The position numbers were made by a program, and so were the translations under genes. The notes under the pieces were generated by a model, which was not told where the DNA came from, made no database searches, and saw only the letters and a list, made by a program, of their open reading frames with translations. 64,000 nt of DNA. Origin: Aspidapion aeneum. Lineage: Eukaryota > Arthropoda > Insecta > Coleoptera > Brentidae. This document shows, in pieces, positions 11,716-22,473 of the stretch. The DNA is taken from assembly GCA_963576565.1 (NCBI GenBank), contig OY755038.1, forward strand, positions 205,069,013 through 205,133,012, in the 5' to 3' direction. Each line of letters begins with the position of its first letter. The stretch's first letter is position 1.

Positions 11716-12385
11716 ATCAGTAAGCTTGGTAGGGTAATCGATTACAGGCTAAATTGGTTCGACCATATTAAAAGACTAAAGGGTAAACTTAGTTCTGGCC
11801 TCTTTGTTTTGCAGCAACTAAGAAATTTAGTTGAAGAAAAATATTTAATTACAGTTTATCATGCACTATTTCATTCCCACCTGAGTTTCGGAGCTATTCT
11901 ATGTATCTTGTATAATTTTTAGATTGCAAAAGCAAGCAACTCGTATTATTGCAAATTCGTATCAGGCCATTGCCCTGTGTTTGCTTGTACCAACAGCTCA
12001 TTAATATACTTACATAAAAATCGTGAGTATATCTAATGCAAATCCAAGAATTACAATTATTTAAGTAGATTTGGCAGTAATTTACTAAAACCGCAACATG
12101 AACTAAAAATGTCTGTCGACCAGGGGCGCAACTAGCTCGATAAATTCGAGGGGGCTACTGCCCCAGGTAATCATAAGTGATACCACAGTCAGTCATAATG
12201 TGTTTTGGGGGGTTAACTTCAAGCTAGGGGGGCTTAGCCACCCTCCCCCCTAATTGCACCCCTGCTGTCGATAATAGTCTTCATTATGATTTATACAATC
12301 TTTTAAGCCAAAATGTAAGAACGCTAAACGATATATCATTCAAAAAGAAAATAAAAGAGTACCTTTTTGTTCACTGCTTTTAGGC
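11716..12385 (+). pseudogene. CR1/L2-like non-LTR retrotransposon, C-terminal RT relic
   Basis: The plus strand encodes the post-catalytic part of a reverse transcriptase: LGRVIDYRLNWFDHIKRLKG, KLSSGLFVLQQLRNL, then YHALFHSHLSFGAIL (11722-11921), a frame change, LQKQATRIIANS (about 11927-11962), and after a MITE insertion LYNLLSQNVRTLNDISFKKK and KEYLFVHCF with a TAG stop near 12384. The block YHALFHSHLSFGAIL and the LQKQA-RII box are characteristic of CR1/L2-like and related LINEs. There are several stops. When the hAT MITE at 12121-12264 and one target copy are ignored, the frame runs across the junction from MSVD to NSLHYD. Confidence 0.75.
12121..12264. mobile_element. hAT-type MITE, 144 bp, inside the CR1-like relic
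   Basis: Ends CAGGGGCGCAACTAG (12121-12135) and CTAATTGCACCCCTG (12250-12264) are inverted with two mismatches. Flanks CTGTCGAC (12113-12120) and CTGTCGAT (12265-12272) are an 8-bp duplication, 7 of 8 matching. The host reading frame continues across the site, which confirms the boundaries independently. Confidence 0.88.
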
Positions 12386-12490
12386 AGCGACTGAATATAA
12401 CACAGATCTCATCTAGTAAACAATAAAGTCGAGGGGGAATTTGCTACCCCAAAAAACATACAGTGGCTTCCATTTTAAAGGTATCCCTAA

Positions 12491-13755
12491 TGATTCCTAG
12501 GTGATTTCCAGTGATTCCCAGCGATTTCCAGTGATTCCCAGCGATTCCCAGATGATTCCCAGTAAAATGTACAGTAATTACCACCCGCGAATTCCCACTC
12601 GGTTTAGGAAAATTCCGGAAAACGCGTTAAATGTTTTGGAAAACTCTAGAAAAGTCTGAAAATGTTCAGAAAAACTCTGGACAAGTTCAGGAACAGTCCA
12701 GAAATGTTTAGGATAAAATTGGAGCATTTTAGAAAAAGTCTGGAAATGTTTAGGAAAAGTCTCAAAAACTCGGGAAATGTTCAGGAACACTATGCAAGTG
12801 TTTAGAAAAAGTCTAGAAAACTCATAAAATGTTCTGGGAAACCCTGGAAATATTTAGAATAAGTATGGAAAACTTGGGAAATGTTCTGGAAATCTTCAGG
12901 AAAAATCTTGAAAAAATTGGAAAATATTCTGAAAAACTTTGGAAATGTTCAGGAAAAATCTGGAAATGTTCAGGAAAAGTATGAAAATTACCACAAATTT
13001 TTTAGAAAAGAAAGTTCTAGAATAGTTTAGAAAAAGTATGGAAATACCCTGCAAAAAATTGGAAAAATTCTGGAAAAGTTTAGAAATGATAGAAAATCTC
13101 CGGAAAAAAAGTTCAGAGAAAGTATGGAAAAGTCTGAAAGTGTCCTTAAAAAGTCTGAAATTGTTAAGAAAAAGTCTGAAAATGTTCACGAAAAATATAG
13201 AAAACTCTGAAAAAGTTTAGGAAAACGTCTGGAAATTTTTGGGTAAATGTCCAGGAAAAGTCTGGAAACCTCTGAAAATGTATAGAAAAGTTTTGAAATG
13301 CGCTGGAAAAGTTTAAAGAATTTCAGGAAAGGCAGAAAATAATTAGGAATATTCTGAAAATGTTTATGAATATGACCCTAAGGATAAGTTTATTTCACAA
13401 CTTTTTTTATGCCTACCAAAAACCTAAAAAATTGCGATTAAAATAAAACTTGTTTTATGTTTGTTCCAAAGTTGGCCATTAAAAGCATTGTCTGTTTCCT
13501 TTTCCCACAAGTCTGCTGCCGGACACCTACATTAAATTGAATTTTGGCATGAAATGGTCGGAAATTATATTTTTCTTTTTATTTTATCTTCTAATCTAGT
13601 TCGTTTAATGTATAATGTGTTCCATTAATTACAGCGATTACCAGGTGATTACCAGCGATTCTCAGGCGATTCAAATGATTCTTAGCGATTCCCATATGAT
13701 TCCCATGTGATTCCCAAAAAAAAAAAAACAGTGATTACCACCCGCGAATTCTCCC
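12491..13755 (+). repeat. Minisatellite block bracketed by two GATTCCCAG arrays
   Basis: Two direct arrays of about 10-bp units (variants of GATTCCCAG with spacers GC, GT or AT) occur at 12491-12553 and 13633-13715. Both end with nearly the same tail, AGTGATTACCACCCGCGAATT or its variant (12570-12594 and 13730-13755). Between them, 12595-13390 is a degenerate array of about 33 bp built from GGAAAAGTCTGGAAATGTT. It reads as long open frames rich in Phe on the minus strand and Lys on the plus strand, which are composition artefacts rather than genes. Confidence 0.75.
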
Positions 13756-13765
13756 TTCGATAAAG

Positions 13766-16209
13766 TACAATTTTTATTTTTTTCCCCTTTGTAATTGACT
13801 TGATACACTTACATTAATTATGAAAAACGTAGTCAATAAATGAACTTGAAGTTGAACTCGGAGTAGTTGTTTCTGTTGCTCTCACACTGGTAGCCTAATT
13901 TTGGAATTTCCAATAAGTCCCTAACGTCAGGTAAGTAAATCTAAAACTACACACACAAGTATCTTCATTGTAGAAAATATTCATGCCGGATTCCATGCAT
14001 TTCCTAACTAAAAGTTTTGTGTCGTATATGCAATATAATATAAAAGGAACTTTTCGAATGCATTTAAAATTTGCCTCTCAAATAAGAGAGTATTTCCTCA
14101 AAATTTGTTGTATTGCGCAACTTTTTGAGAAAAGTTTTTCAGTTCCAAGCGCATCATAACTTTTATACTCCAATTCATACGGGCAAAATTTTGTTTACAT
14201 AGGAAATTTAAATAAATTTGCAATACCTACCTAGTTTTACTTTTAGCAAATATCCTAAATAAATAAATAAGTAATACAAAATTGAAATTTATTTTCACTT
14301 CCAACTATGCTTTTTCTCTATCGTTTTTAATGGTCTGGCACAAGACAATAATTTGGAGCTGTATTAAAAGTAAATGCATAGACACAACCTTCTATAACAA
14401 AAAGTGTTTCCATATACTTATTACAAAAGTAGCATTATTTTGGCAAAAAAATTAAATTATTCGTTTTTAAGAAACTTAATAAAAATATTTTTTTATCAGA
14501 ACCCGTAGTAAAATGATGGAGTATTTCTAATAAGATTTACTACTGAAGCTTACCCACTATAAACTATATTTTATATATTTATCTAAAATAAGCCCAAACA
14601 CATTAGAAAGCGTGATGGTGTCAGTATTTGCACAGTAATACAAACTCCAATCTAAAAATTCGTATCCTAAAAATTGGGCAAGAAAAATAAACCTATTTTT
14701 TCTTTCCCAGCCCGCGTACCAAATTTTTTTTTAAATAACGGAAATGTGTTATTTGGGTCTATATTGACCTATCTTAGCAATATCGTCGTGATGTCTGTCT
14801 GTGTGTGTGTATTATTTCTGTTCGTAACACGATAGCTCCGAAACCGCTTAACCGATTTTCATAAAATTTTCAGGTAAAATAGTGTTTAACACTCTTACAA
14901 GCTGATTAGATTTTTAACATCGACAATTAAATATTTTTAAAAGTGCTAACTTTTTAACGGATGATGATTTTTACATTTTGCTCAATAATTGGTGGTACAA
15001 CCAAAAACTTGGTAAGAACTTTAGTTTCTGAGTTTAGGGATGCATGCTTTTGCTAAATAAGTATGTTTTTTTCGTTGGCAAAACTACAAGTGTAAAGCGA
15101 TCCATTGGCGATCCTACGGGGGAGAGGGGGTTAATGGGGTAGTCACCCCCCCCCAGAAACCAAAAAATATGTAGAGTATAAGAGCGACTAGCTATTACAG
15201 GTAAGTTAAAGAAAGACTTAAAAAATATATATATTTTTGTTGACTTGCTTTATCAGAAAATTAAGAAATAGTCTGTGGAAAAAAGTGCACACGAAAAGAA
15301 GTGCGTGCGAGGAAAAACTTAAATTATAACAATAATAACTTCGGCAAATAAAACAAGAAAAATTCTCTACATCTTGATGCACCGAATCCGAATAAGGGTT
15401 GTTGTGCCGGTACACACCCAAAATTTTTAGTAAATTGCAAAAAACTTGATCAAAGTATTGTAATATTACACAGTGAAGTTGCAAAAATGGTACATTTTCA
15501 AAGCCATCAAATAAATTTGCTTCGGAGAGGTTCTTAATATATATATTTTTTTCGGCGGTTTTTGCTATTTTTGCAAAGACAAAACCAAAAAAAATTGTCA
15601 CAGTCAGATGAATAGGTACTTAGCTATAATTGTGATCCAAAATTGTGTTATATCCATTTTTGATAAAATTACATAAGTTAAGGTTAAAAATAAAAAATAA
15701 AATAACCTCCACCAATGTTTAAAAAATATAAAGCTTTACAAGAATTTAATGTTTGCTTCCTTAATCATTGAAAAAGTATCAATGATATTTTATTAATACG
15801 TCTCCGTAGAGACTTATTTTTATTAACAAAAAATATCAATAAAAACATTGCGTTTAATATGGCATTATAAATGCTTGTACCAAAAAAATAGTTTTTCCTA
15901 AAAAAAATTGACCGCATAATTTTTTTTAAAAATATTTTTATCTCCACTTATTTCTCTTATTCTAATACATGAGTTTTGAAAAAGAGATTTTAAAAAAAGT
16001 GTAAAAATCGCTTTGAATCTCGAGAAAGTTCCCCTATGTCCCCTAAAGTTACGCACCTTATATACTACCGAAACCTGATGAATTTTATCTGTCCAATTAG
16101 GATGATCAAGTAACCTGTCAAAATAGGTACCATTCCAAATCTAAAGACATTAAAATTAATTTCATTTTAATTTTTCCATACGTCAAAACTTTTCTTTGTT
16201 TGATTTTCT
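13766..16209. other. Unannotated AT-rich sequence
   Basis: No gene recognised. A 127-codon frame on the minus strand at 15218-15601 has no motif I know and the AT-rich composition of the region; I leave it as chance. Near 15104 an isolated hAT-like end (ATTGGCGATCCTACGGGGG) has no partner. Confidence 0.4.
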
Positions 16210-16345
16210 GGTGCGCTGTTTTACTATTGATTTCAAGGTGCGCTTTTTTCTCTGCGCGTTTTTTTTTGTGTGTTCTTTTTCTGTGTAGATTTTTTTCCTG
16301 TGCGAATATTTACTCTTCGCTTTTTTCCTGTGCGTTTATTTATGG
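16210..16345 (+). repeat. Degenerate T-rich minisatellite
   Basis: About seven units of 15-20 bp with the pattern TGCGC or TGTGCG followed by a T-run and TC (for example CTGTGCGTTTATTT). Confidence 0.55.
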
Positions 16346-17170
16346 TCATCTTTACACCATTACCCCCCAGACTTTTGTTCCAGACCGGCCCTTGATGCGA
16401 TCTCATGAAATTTAAAAACTAATAGCTTAAAAACTATACTATAACATTCTTACATTTTATTAATTCGGTTGAGATCTATGATCCCATGTATTTTGTGCGG
16501 AATTCTTTAAACAATTTTATGGCATATTTACATTAGAAATGTGTTTTCTCAAAATGGAGGTACATTACGCAGACAATTTGTTCAGTGTAGTATATTATAT
16601 TAATAAAGAGAGACGGTGTCAGAACATTTTTTGCTTTCCTATTGACAAAATCGGGAGTAAACGGGAGAGTAAATTAAAAACGTATAGCCGGCAACCAATG
16701 TAGAAGCGGAAAAAGAACAAAAGCGGAGAGTGAAGCACTGCGCTAAATGAACTTCATAAGAATACGAAATCTCTTTTTATTTCTAGAAAGGGGCGTTTTG
16801 CAGAATAATCGACTATGACAGCACAATACACTTAGTTTTTAAAGCTATACAGCTACAGTTACTCCATTGAAAATTGCCACATAAAAGGCATAAAAGTGGC
16901 ATGCGCTTCTTTAGTCATGATTTTCAAGAGTTTGTGCAAAAATTTAAAATTTATTCTAAAATTTTTTAAAACATTTTAGTATTAAAAATTACAATTTTGA
17001 AAACTTAAAATATTTTTGCTATTTATCGAATAAATAAAAAATCTTTTGCTTTTTTTTTAATTATAGGGAAAGGAGGTAGAGTGTGATCAAATAACCTTTG
17101 CAATAGGTATAACAATTTTTTTTAAGAATTAATTGTTTTCAATTAAATATAACACTGAGCACTGGGCAGT
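16346..17170. other. Unannotated sequence
   Basis: AT-rich with no recognised gene, repeat or inverted ends. Confidence 0.35.
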
Positions 17171-18182
17171 AAAAGCATCTTTAATTAATAGTCGAATCGA
17201 TCACATACACATACTTAATAGCCAATATATGTAGCAAAGCAACTACATTAATCAAAATCAACGAAGGAACCAAGCCAATTCACATAACAAGAGGTGTTAG
17301 ACAGAGTGATACAATTTTTCCAAAACTATTTAACCAGGCCCTAGAATTTAAGGCATCAAATTAAGTGAACAATACTTGAACCACCTACGATATGCTAACG
17401 ATATCGTCTTAATATCAGATAAGAAAGAAGAACTAATAAAAATGATGGACGAACTGGATACAGTAGCTAAGAATATAGGCTTGAGTGTGAACTACGCAAA
17501 ACTAAAATCATAAAAAATACAGATGAAGATATTACGATCAGAATAAACCAAGAAAACATAGAACAAGTAGAGGAATATATAGGTATATCTGGGACAAATT
17601 ATTAAACTAAGAAAGAAAACCAAACAGCTGAAATTAAGAGACGAGTAAGATTGACTTTGACAACATTCTGTAAATTAAGCTACATATTAAATAATAAAAA
17701 ATATCCTCAGTACCTCAAAATGAAGGCGTATACCGAACCGAACCGAACCGAACCGAATGTATTCTTCTTGTACTCACCTATGAATCCCAGACCTAGACAA
17801 TTACAAAATCAAACATGAATAAGGTAATAAAAGCCCAAAAATATCAGTGTAAAGACAAATGTTACATGTAAATCTAGCAAATAGAAAAAGGAATTAATGG
17901 ATAGGAAATAAAACAAAAGGAAAAAGAATAACAAAATTAAAATGGAAATTTGCCCATCATATTATCAGATAGAAACACAGTCGATGGAACAAATATGTTG
18001 TAAACTGGATACCTTCGAAAAATAACAGAAGTAGGGGAAAACTCCAAATGAGATATGCGGACAATTTAAAGAAACGTGCGGGAACAAGATGAATAAACAC
18101 GGCGACAGACAGAGAAGAGTGGAAGATATTGGTTAAGGCCTATGTTCAGATGCATCGAAGAATGCTTAAAATAGATAGATAT
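17171..18182 (+). pseudogene. RTE-clade retrotransposon RT relic (family A, copy 1)
   Basis: Translation in shifting frames gives TTLIKINEGTKPIHITRGVRQ (about 17245), then YLNHLRYANDIVLISDKKEE (about 17368-17430, catalytic motif changed to YAND), IGLSVN, a VEEYI box and, near the end, a block matching other copies (GTRxxNTATDREEW, about 18088-18125). These are the palm and thumb blocks of RTE/BovB reverse transcriptases. The catalytic FADD or YADD is read as YAND, so the copy is inactive even apart from its stops. A short (CGAAC)n microsatellite (17732-17757) has expanded inside it. The 3' end, an AATAGATAGAT tail, matches the GATA-tailed copies at 19850 and 52040. Confidence 0.78.
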
Positions 18183-19129
18183 AATTATAAATTCACTATA
18201 TTTAATAAGTGTTTTTTGTTTTTAATTAATATGTAACTGATCGAAAGCAAGCACTTTCCATACAATTTTTTATGTGGAATGTGTTACTCTATAGGCAGGT
18301 ACTTTTTGAAACCGGTAATGAACTACGAGACTGAAATTTTTATTTTTAAGGTCCCTTATTTAAGGGTGTATTCAGCCCAAATCACGAAATCTATGCTGGA
18401 GACGCCAGGTTTCAAGATACAGTGCAGTGTCCGACCTATCCACCTGCCTACTACTGGGGGAAGCCTGGCAATTTTCATGATCCAGTGACGCTACCTACTA
18501 CTTAGCACGAAGACACCTCCCGGCAGATAAAACTACTACTTAAGGATGAGTAAACAGGCACTTGTTGTTTCGACTTACTTATATAAAATGGAAAGTGGGC
18601 AAAAGAAAGAATTGGGGCATAGAAAAAACGCCTAATCTAGCATACTTGTCGGACTTACTAAGGACATTCATCGTATCGCAAGCTTTAGATGACTGTCTTT
18701 AGGAGTGACTGGTAACGCTGTCTACAGGTACAGACAACTTCTTAAAAAATTGACTAATTAATCAACATTTAGAGATATGGTTAATTTATTTACTATAATT
18801 ATTTGTTTAAATTTACTGTTCTGGTTAGGTGTATTCTGTGGAGTTTGCTCACATCGTTTTTGCTCTGAACACCACTTCGCCACTCAAGATTTTAAGTTCG
18901 TAAAAGAGATTTTATTTTTCACTCTCTTCAAAAGTAGATGTGCATATTCGGACAAGTAGGTATTTCAATTAAATTTAAGGCGACATGAATTCAAAATTTT
19001 AAAATAAATACTGTAGTGAAAAAAAAGCTATAAGAACAGCAAAAAAGGGTCGTAAAATTTCAAGTGTCCAGTATAACAACCTATTCCTTTAAACCCTTTC
19101 TTAGTTCCGGTTCCAGGAGATTTTTGCGC
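18183..19129. other. Unannotated sequence
   Basis: No recognised gene; open frames at 18279-18488 and 18777-18959 carry no motif. Confidence 0.35.
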
Positions 19130-19390
19130 CAGAAGACAAATATCGCCAGTCAGGAACCTGCAGAATGACAAATCAATCAAGAAAGATTCTACCTGCCGAT
19201 AAAGGAAATGCGACGATGATCATGGACGTTGTGACATATCACAAAAAGATCGAAGAAGTTCTGGAGAAAGGAGATTACAAACTCCTACCTACCAAAAGAT
19301 CTAACTACAATCACAGAAGGATGCATCTACAGGACGTTAAAGAAGAAGGATATACCAATTCGACCAATAAGTTATCTGACAGATCGTAAG
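19130..19390 (+). pseudogene. Penelope-like element fragment
   Basis: A short frame reads KILPADKGNATMIMDVVTYH followed by KKIEEVLEKGDYKLLPTKRS. The ILPADKGNA-x-x-x-MD box followed by a short acidic/basic stretch is the conserved N-terminal RT region of Penelope-like retroelements. Only about 60 residues are left, ending in a stop; no RT catalytic motif or GIY-YIG domain is nearby. Confidence 0.7.
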
Positions 19391-19409
19391 CAACAAAGGT
19401 TAATGTGGT

Positions 19410-19700
19410 AAAATCAACAGGTCTAGCTAATGAACATGATGTATCACAGGGTAGTGTATTGGTTCCACTATTATTTATTATTATGTTAATGATTTACCTA
19501 ATATAATACAATCAGATCATATGGATCTGCACAATTTTGCTGACGATGGTTTTATTTATGTCTTTCCTTGTCTTGTCTTTGTTCAAAATACTATCCTAGT
19601 CTTCAAAAACTAAACCAAAATACATTTACAAATCTCCTAAAAATTAATATTAATAAGACTAAAATGGTCTACACTGAAATCGTTTTAAATGATTTGAAGA
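19410..19700 (+). pseudogene. Non-LTR RT catalytic-core fragment
   Basis: VSQGSVLVPLLF (about 19443-19478), a one-base frame change, then YVNDLPNIIQ and HNFADDGFIY (about 19485-19558) and further LLKININKTKMVYTE. This is the QGS-L-PLLF-YVNDL and FADD region shared by CR1, Jockey and related LINEs. The spacing fits the same family as the CR1-like relic at 11716, but I cannot prove that. Confidence 0.68.
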
Positions 19701-19849
19701 TTAGAATAGATGGAGGTTCGGGTCACTGCATCCTGGAGGCCCAAGTCTCCCGGATGTAGTGACTCTAATTGAGGTAACCCAATTAACTTAAATTTTGGCG
19801 AACTACAGCAAGATTTTGCTTAGTTTAAACACTGTGTATACCTACACAC

Positions 19850-20056
19850 ACACCTATACAATGGAACAAATGAATTGTAAAGTAGAGACCTTGGGAAAAT
19901 AAAAGAAGATCGCAAAGACCCCAAGTGAGATGGAGGGGAGATTTGAAGAAACATGCGGGAACTAGATGGATAAACACGGCGACAGACAGAGAAGAGTGGA
20001 TGATATTGGGGGAGGCCTATAATCAAAGATGGATCAAAGATGGCTAAATAGATAGA
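19850..20056 (+). mobile_element. RTE family A, 3'-end fragment (copy 2)
   Basis: Sequence encoding a W-x-GDLKKHAGTRWINTATDREEW-like tail followed by an AGATAGAAT end matches the 3' ends of the copies at 17990-18182 and 53090-53297. 5'-truncated. The pattern with DREEW and the following EAY-Q-W is typical for the RTE C terminus. Confidence 0.75.
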
Positions 20057-20495
20057 ATACACCGTGGTTTCCCCAACAAAAATTAACTTTAAAAATAATT
20101 AAAAAAGATAACTTTTGTGCCAAATCTGCCCTAAAATTGTTTTCATTGTTCCTTTTGTCGTTCCAAACACACACAGAGCCAACTGGACCGTAGTTTTGCA
20201 AAACCAAAAACAATAAATCAAAACTTTAAATCGCGAAATCTCGTTTACAGGCTCAACCCATTCGGAAAGAGGTAACTCGATTGTTGTGTGAGTTGCAGAA
20301 AACAAATGAAAATAAATTATAATTGTGCGGTCCGTGTATGTGGGGATAATTCTGACATAGAAAGAGGGAAATGCAGATTGTTTAGGTAAAGAAATACGGG
20401 GTTTAAAAGCAGCTGTCAGTTGCTACAAATGAAAAGGTGAAGTAAAGGTGCGTATTCATCAGAGATATTATAGTAAAATTAATAGAGGAGTTTTA
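20057..20495. other. Unannotated sequence
   Basis: No recognised gene. The TA at 20494-20495 is the presumed target copy of the next element. Confidence 0.35.
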
Positions 20496-21660
20496 CCCTA
20501 CAAAAGGTCCGGTAGTTCTGAATTTTGGATATGTTATTAAGGTCGAAAGGGTAGTTAAAAATCTGAGTTTTCATCACCCCCACCCGTGTGCTTCCTCCGC
20601 CATCTTGAAAAAACCATCAAAAATTGGCACTTTTTGTAGTTTTTTGCCTGTAACTTCGTTCCAGTACACTAAATCGCAAAAAGAGTTATATGAAATTTTT
20701 TAGAGGATATAATTATCTACAATTGGGTGGTTCATTTTATTTGCTACAATATTGTATAACACATTTTGTTCTATAAACCTTGGTTTAAAAAAAAATCGAA
20801 TAAATCATGGAAAAAACATGAATATTTTTTTACTTTTTTAAATTACTTCAATTAACGGACGCCGCTGAAGAGTTTATAAATAGTTGACCCCCATCGAGTT
20901 GTACCTTTTTCAAAAGGAAATTTCATTGTCTACAATAAAGTATATTACACATTTTTCTCTTAGAAGCGTATTTTTTGAGAAAATTTGAGAAAACTTGAAT
21001 ATGTTAGATTTTGGGGGGTCTGGGGGGGTTTTTGAAGAGGTGGTTAGTTTAAGAAGGTGTTTGACTCCTAAGCTCTCTTGCCTTTTTGTACGTCACTAAA
21101 TTTACACAAAAAAATAAATATAAATAAAAAACGTGCCGTTTAAAGCACAAAATTAAAAAAAATATATTATTTTCTAACTTATTTACTTAAGTTAAAAGTT
21201 ACTAACTCCATTACAATATTTAAAAATACATTTAAAGAATGGATTTTGTAGCTGACAAAATTCTCTACAAGATATGTTTTTAGAACTTTTACCCTAGAAC
21301 AAAGTATTTCGGAGCTTATGCCGTCTAAAGTAGAAAAAATCTGAAAATTTGCCCAAGCATGTGATTTTAGTCATTTTTGGAAATTACCTAGCTTCGTTAC
21401 TACTGCTCGCAGAACAACCATGGTACCACCCAATTGTAGATAATTATATACTCTAAAAAATTTCACAAAACTCTTTTTGCGATTTCGTGTACTGGAACGA
21501 AATCGCAAAAAAAAAACTAAAAAAAGTGCCAATTTTTGATGGTTTTTTCAAGATGGCGAAGGGAGCACAGGGGTGGGGGTGACGAAAACCCAGATTTTTA
21601 ACTACCCTTCTAAGCTTAACAACATATCCAAAATTCAGAACTACCGGACCTTTTGTAGGG
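20496..21660. mobile_element. Long-TIR, TA-target DNA element without transposase
   Basis: The left end CCCTACAAAAGGTCCGGTAG (20496) is repeated inverted up to 21660, flanked by TA (20494-20495 and 21661-21662). The inverted arms are about 260 bp (to about 20770 and from about 21395). Each includes GCCATCTTGAAAAAACCATC and, further in, AATTATCTACAATTGGGTGG. The arms are diverged by small indels. The loop (about 20770-21395) is AT-rich and non-coding. Target TA and size suggest a non-autonomous Tc1/mariner-type or similar element; superfamily is not certain. Confidence 0.82.
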
Positions 21661-22473
21661 TAACCCCCCTATTTTGGCCTCTATTCATTGAACTATTAGA
21701 GAAGAATAGATAGCCTTTCGACGAAACCGAATTTTATGGACCATGGAGATCTATTAGTCAGCCATTTTGTGGTGATATTCACCTAAATTCTTCTCCAATA
21801 GCAGCTTACTAAATTAGTTCAGGCCCTACAGGGTCCGATACTGCGTTTAATTATAGAAGCAACCACACTTGGTATGGATAGACATAAGACTCGCCCGAAC
21901 ATTTTACGAAAGGGAACCACCCCCCAACCATGGCGGGGGGTGGTTCCCTCGCTTAAACGTGCTTTTTGACGGTTTTTTGCTAATAACTCGAAAACGGTCA
22001 ACTTTTATAAAAATATTCTAAAGATCATTTTGCAAGCGGATAAAATTTCCTTCTTAACCATGTACCTTAAGTACCCTCTAAAGGCAGTGGTGCGCATTCC
22101 ATAGGCCTACGAAAAAAGGGGAAAATGTTTAAAATATGTTTTTTTATTTTTTGTGTGGCATTTTGTGTCCTTAACACATTGTTTTTTTCAAAAAGTATTT
22201 CTGTTCAAAAACCTTTTGTTTACAGTTAAATATTTAATAAGTTAGACGTAACTTTTTAAAGTTTTTTTTTTTTTTTTATTTGTCAAACACACTGTGTTTT
22301 TTTTAATTACAATCTAGTCAGTAAGACTAATTAGCAATTTTGTTTTAACTTAATTTACTAGAAAAGTCAGATTTAAACTTAGGGTTCACTCAACAGTTCT
22401 CCCCGCTTTGTTTAGTCTGTAACTCACAATTGTGTTGTGTTTATAGCATTATTTTGTTTTATGTGTAATTCAC

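Noticed and set aside
12578..13220. Open frames of 60-97 codons on both strands
   Set aside because: They follow the phase of a 33-bp minisatellite; the Phe/Lys-rich repeats carry no domain.
15218..15601. 127-codon minus-strand frame as a gene
   Set aside because: AT-driven composition and no domain; likely chance.
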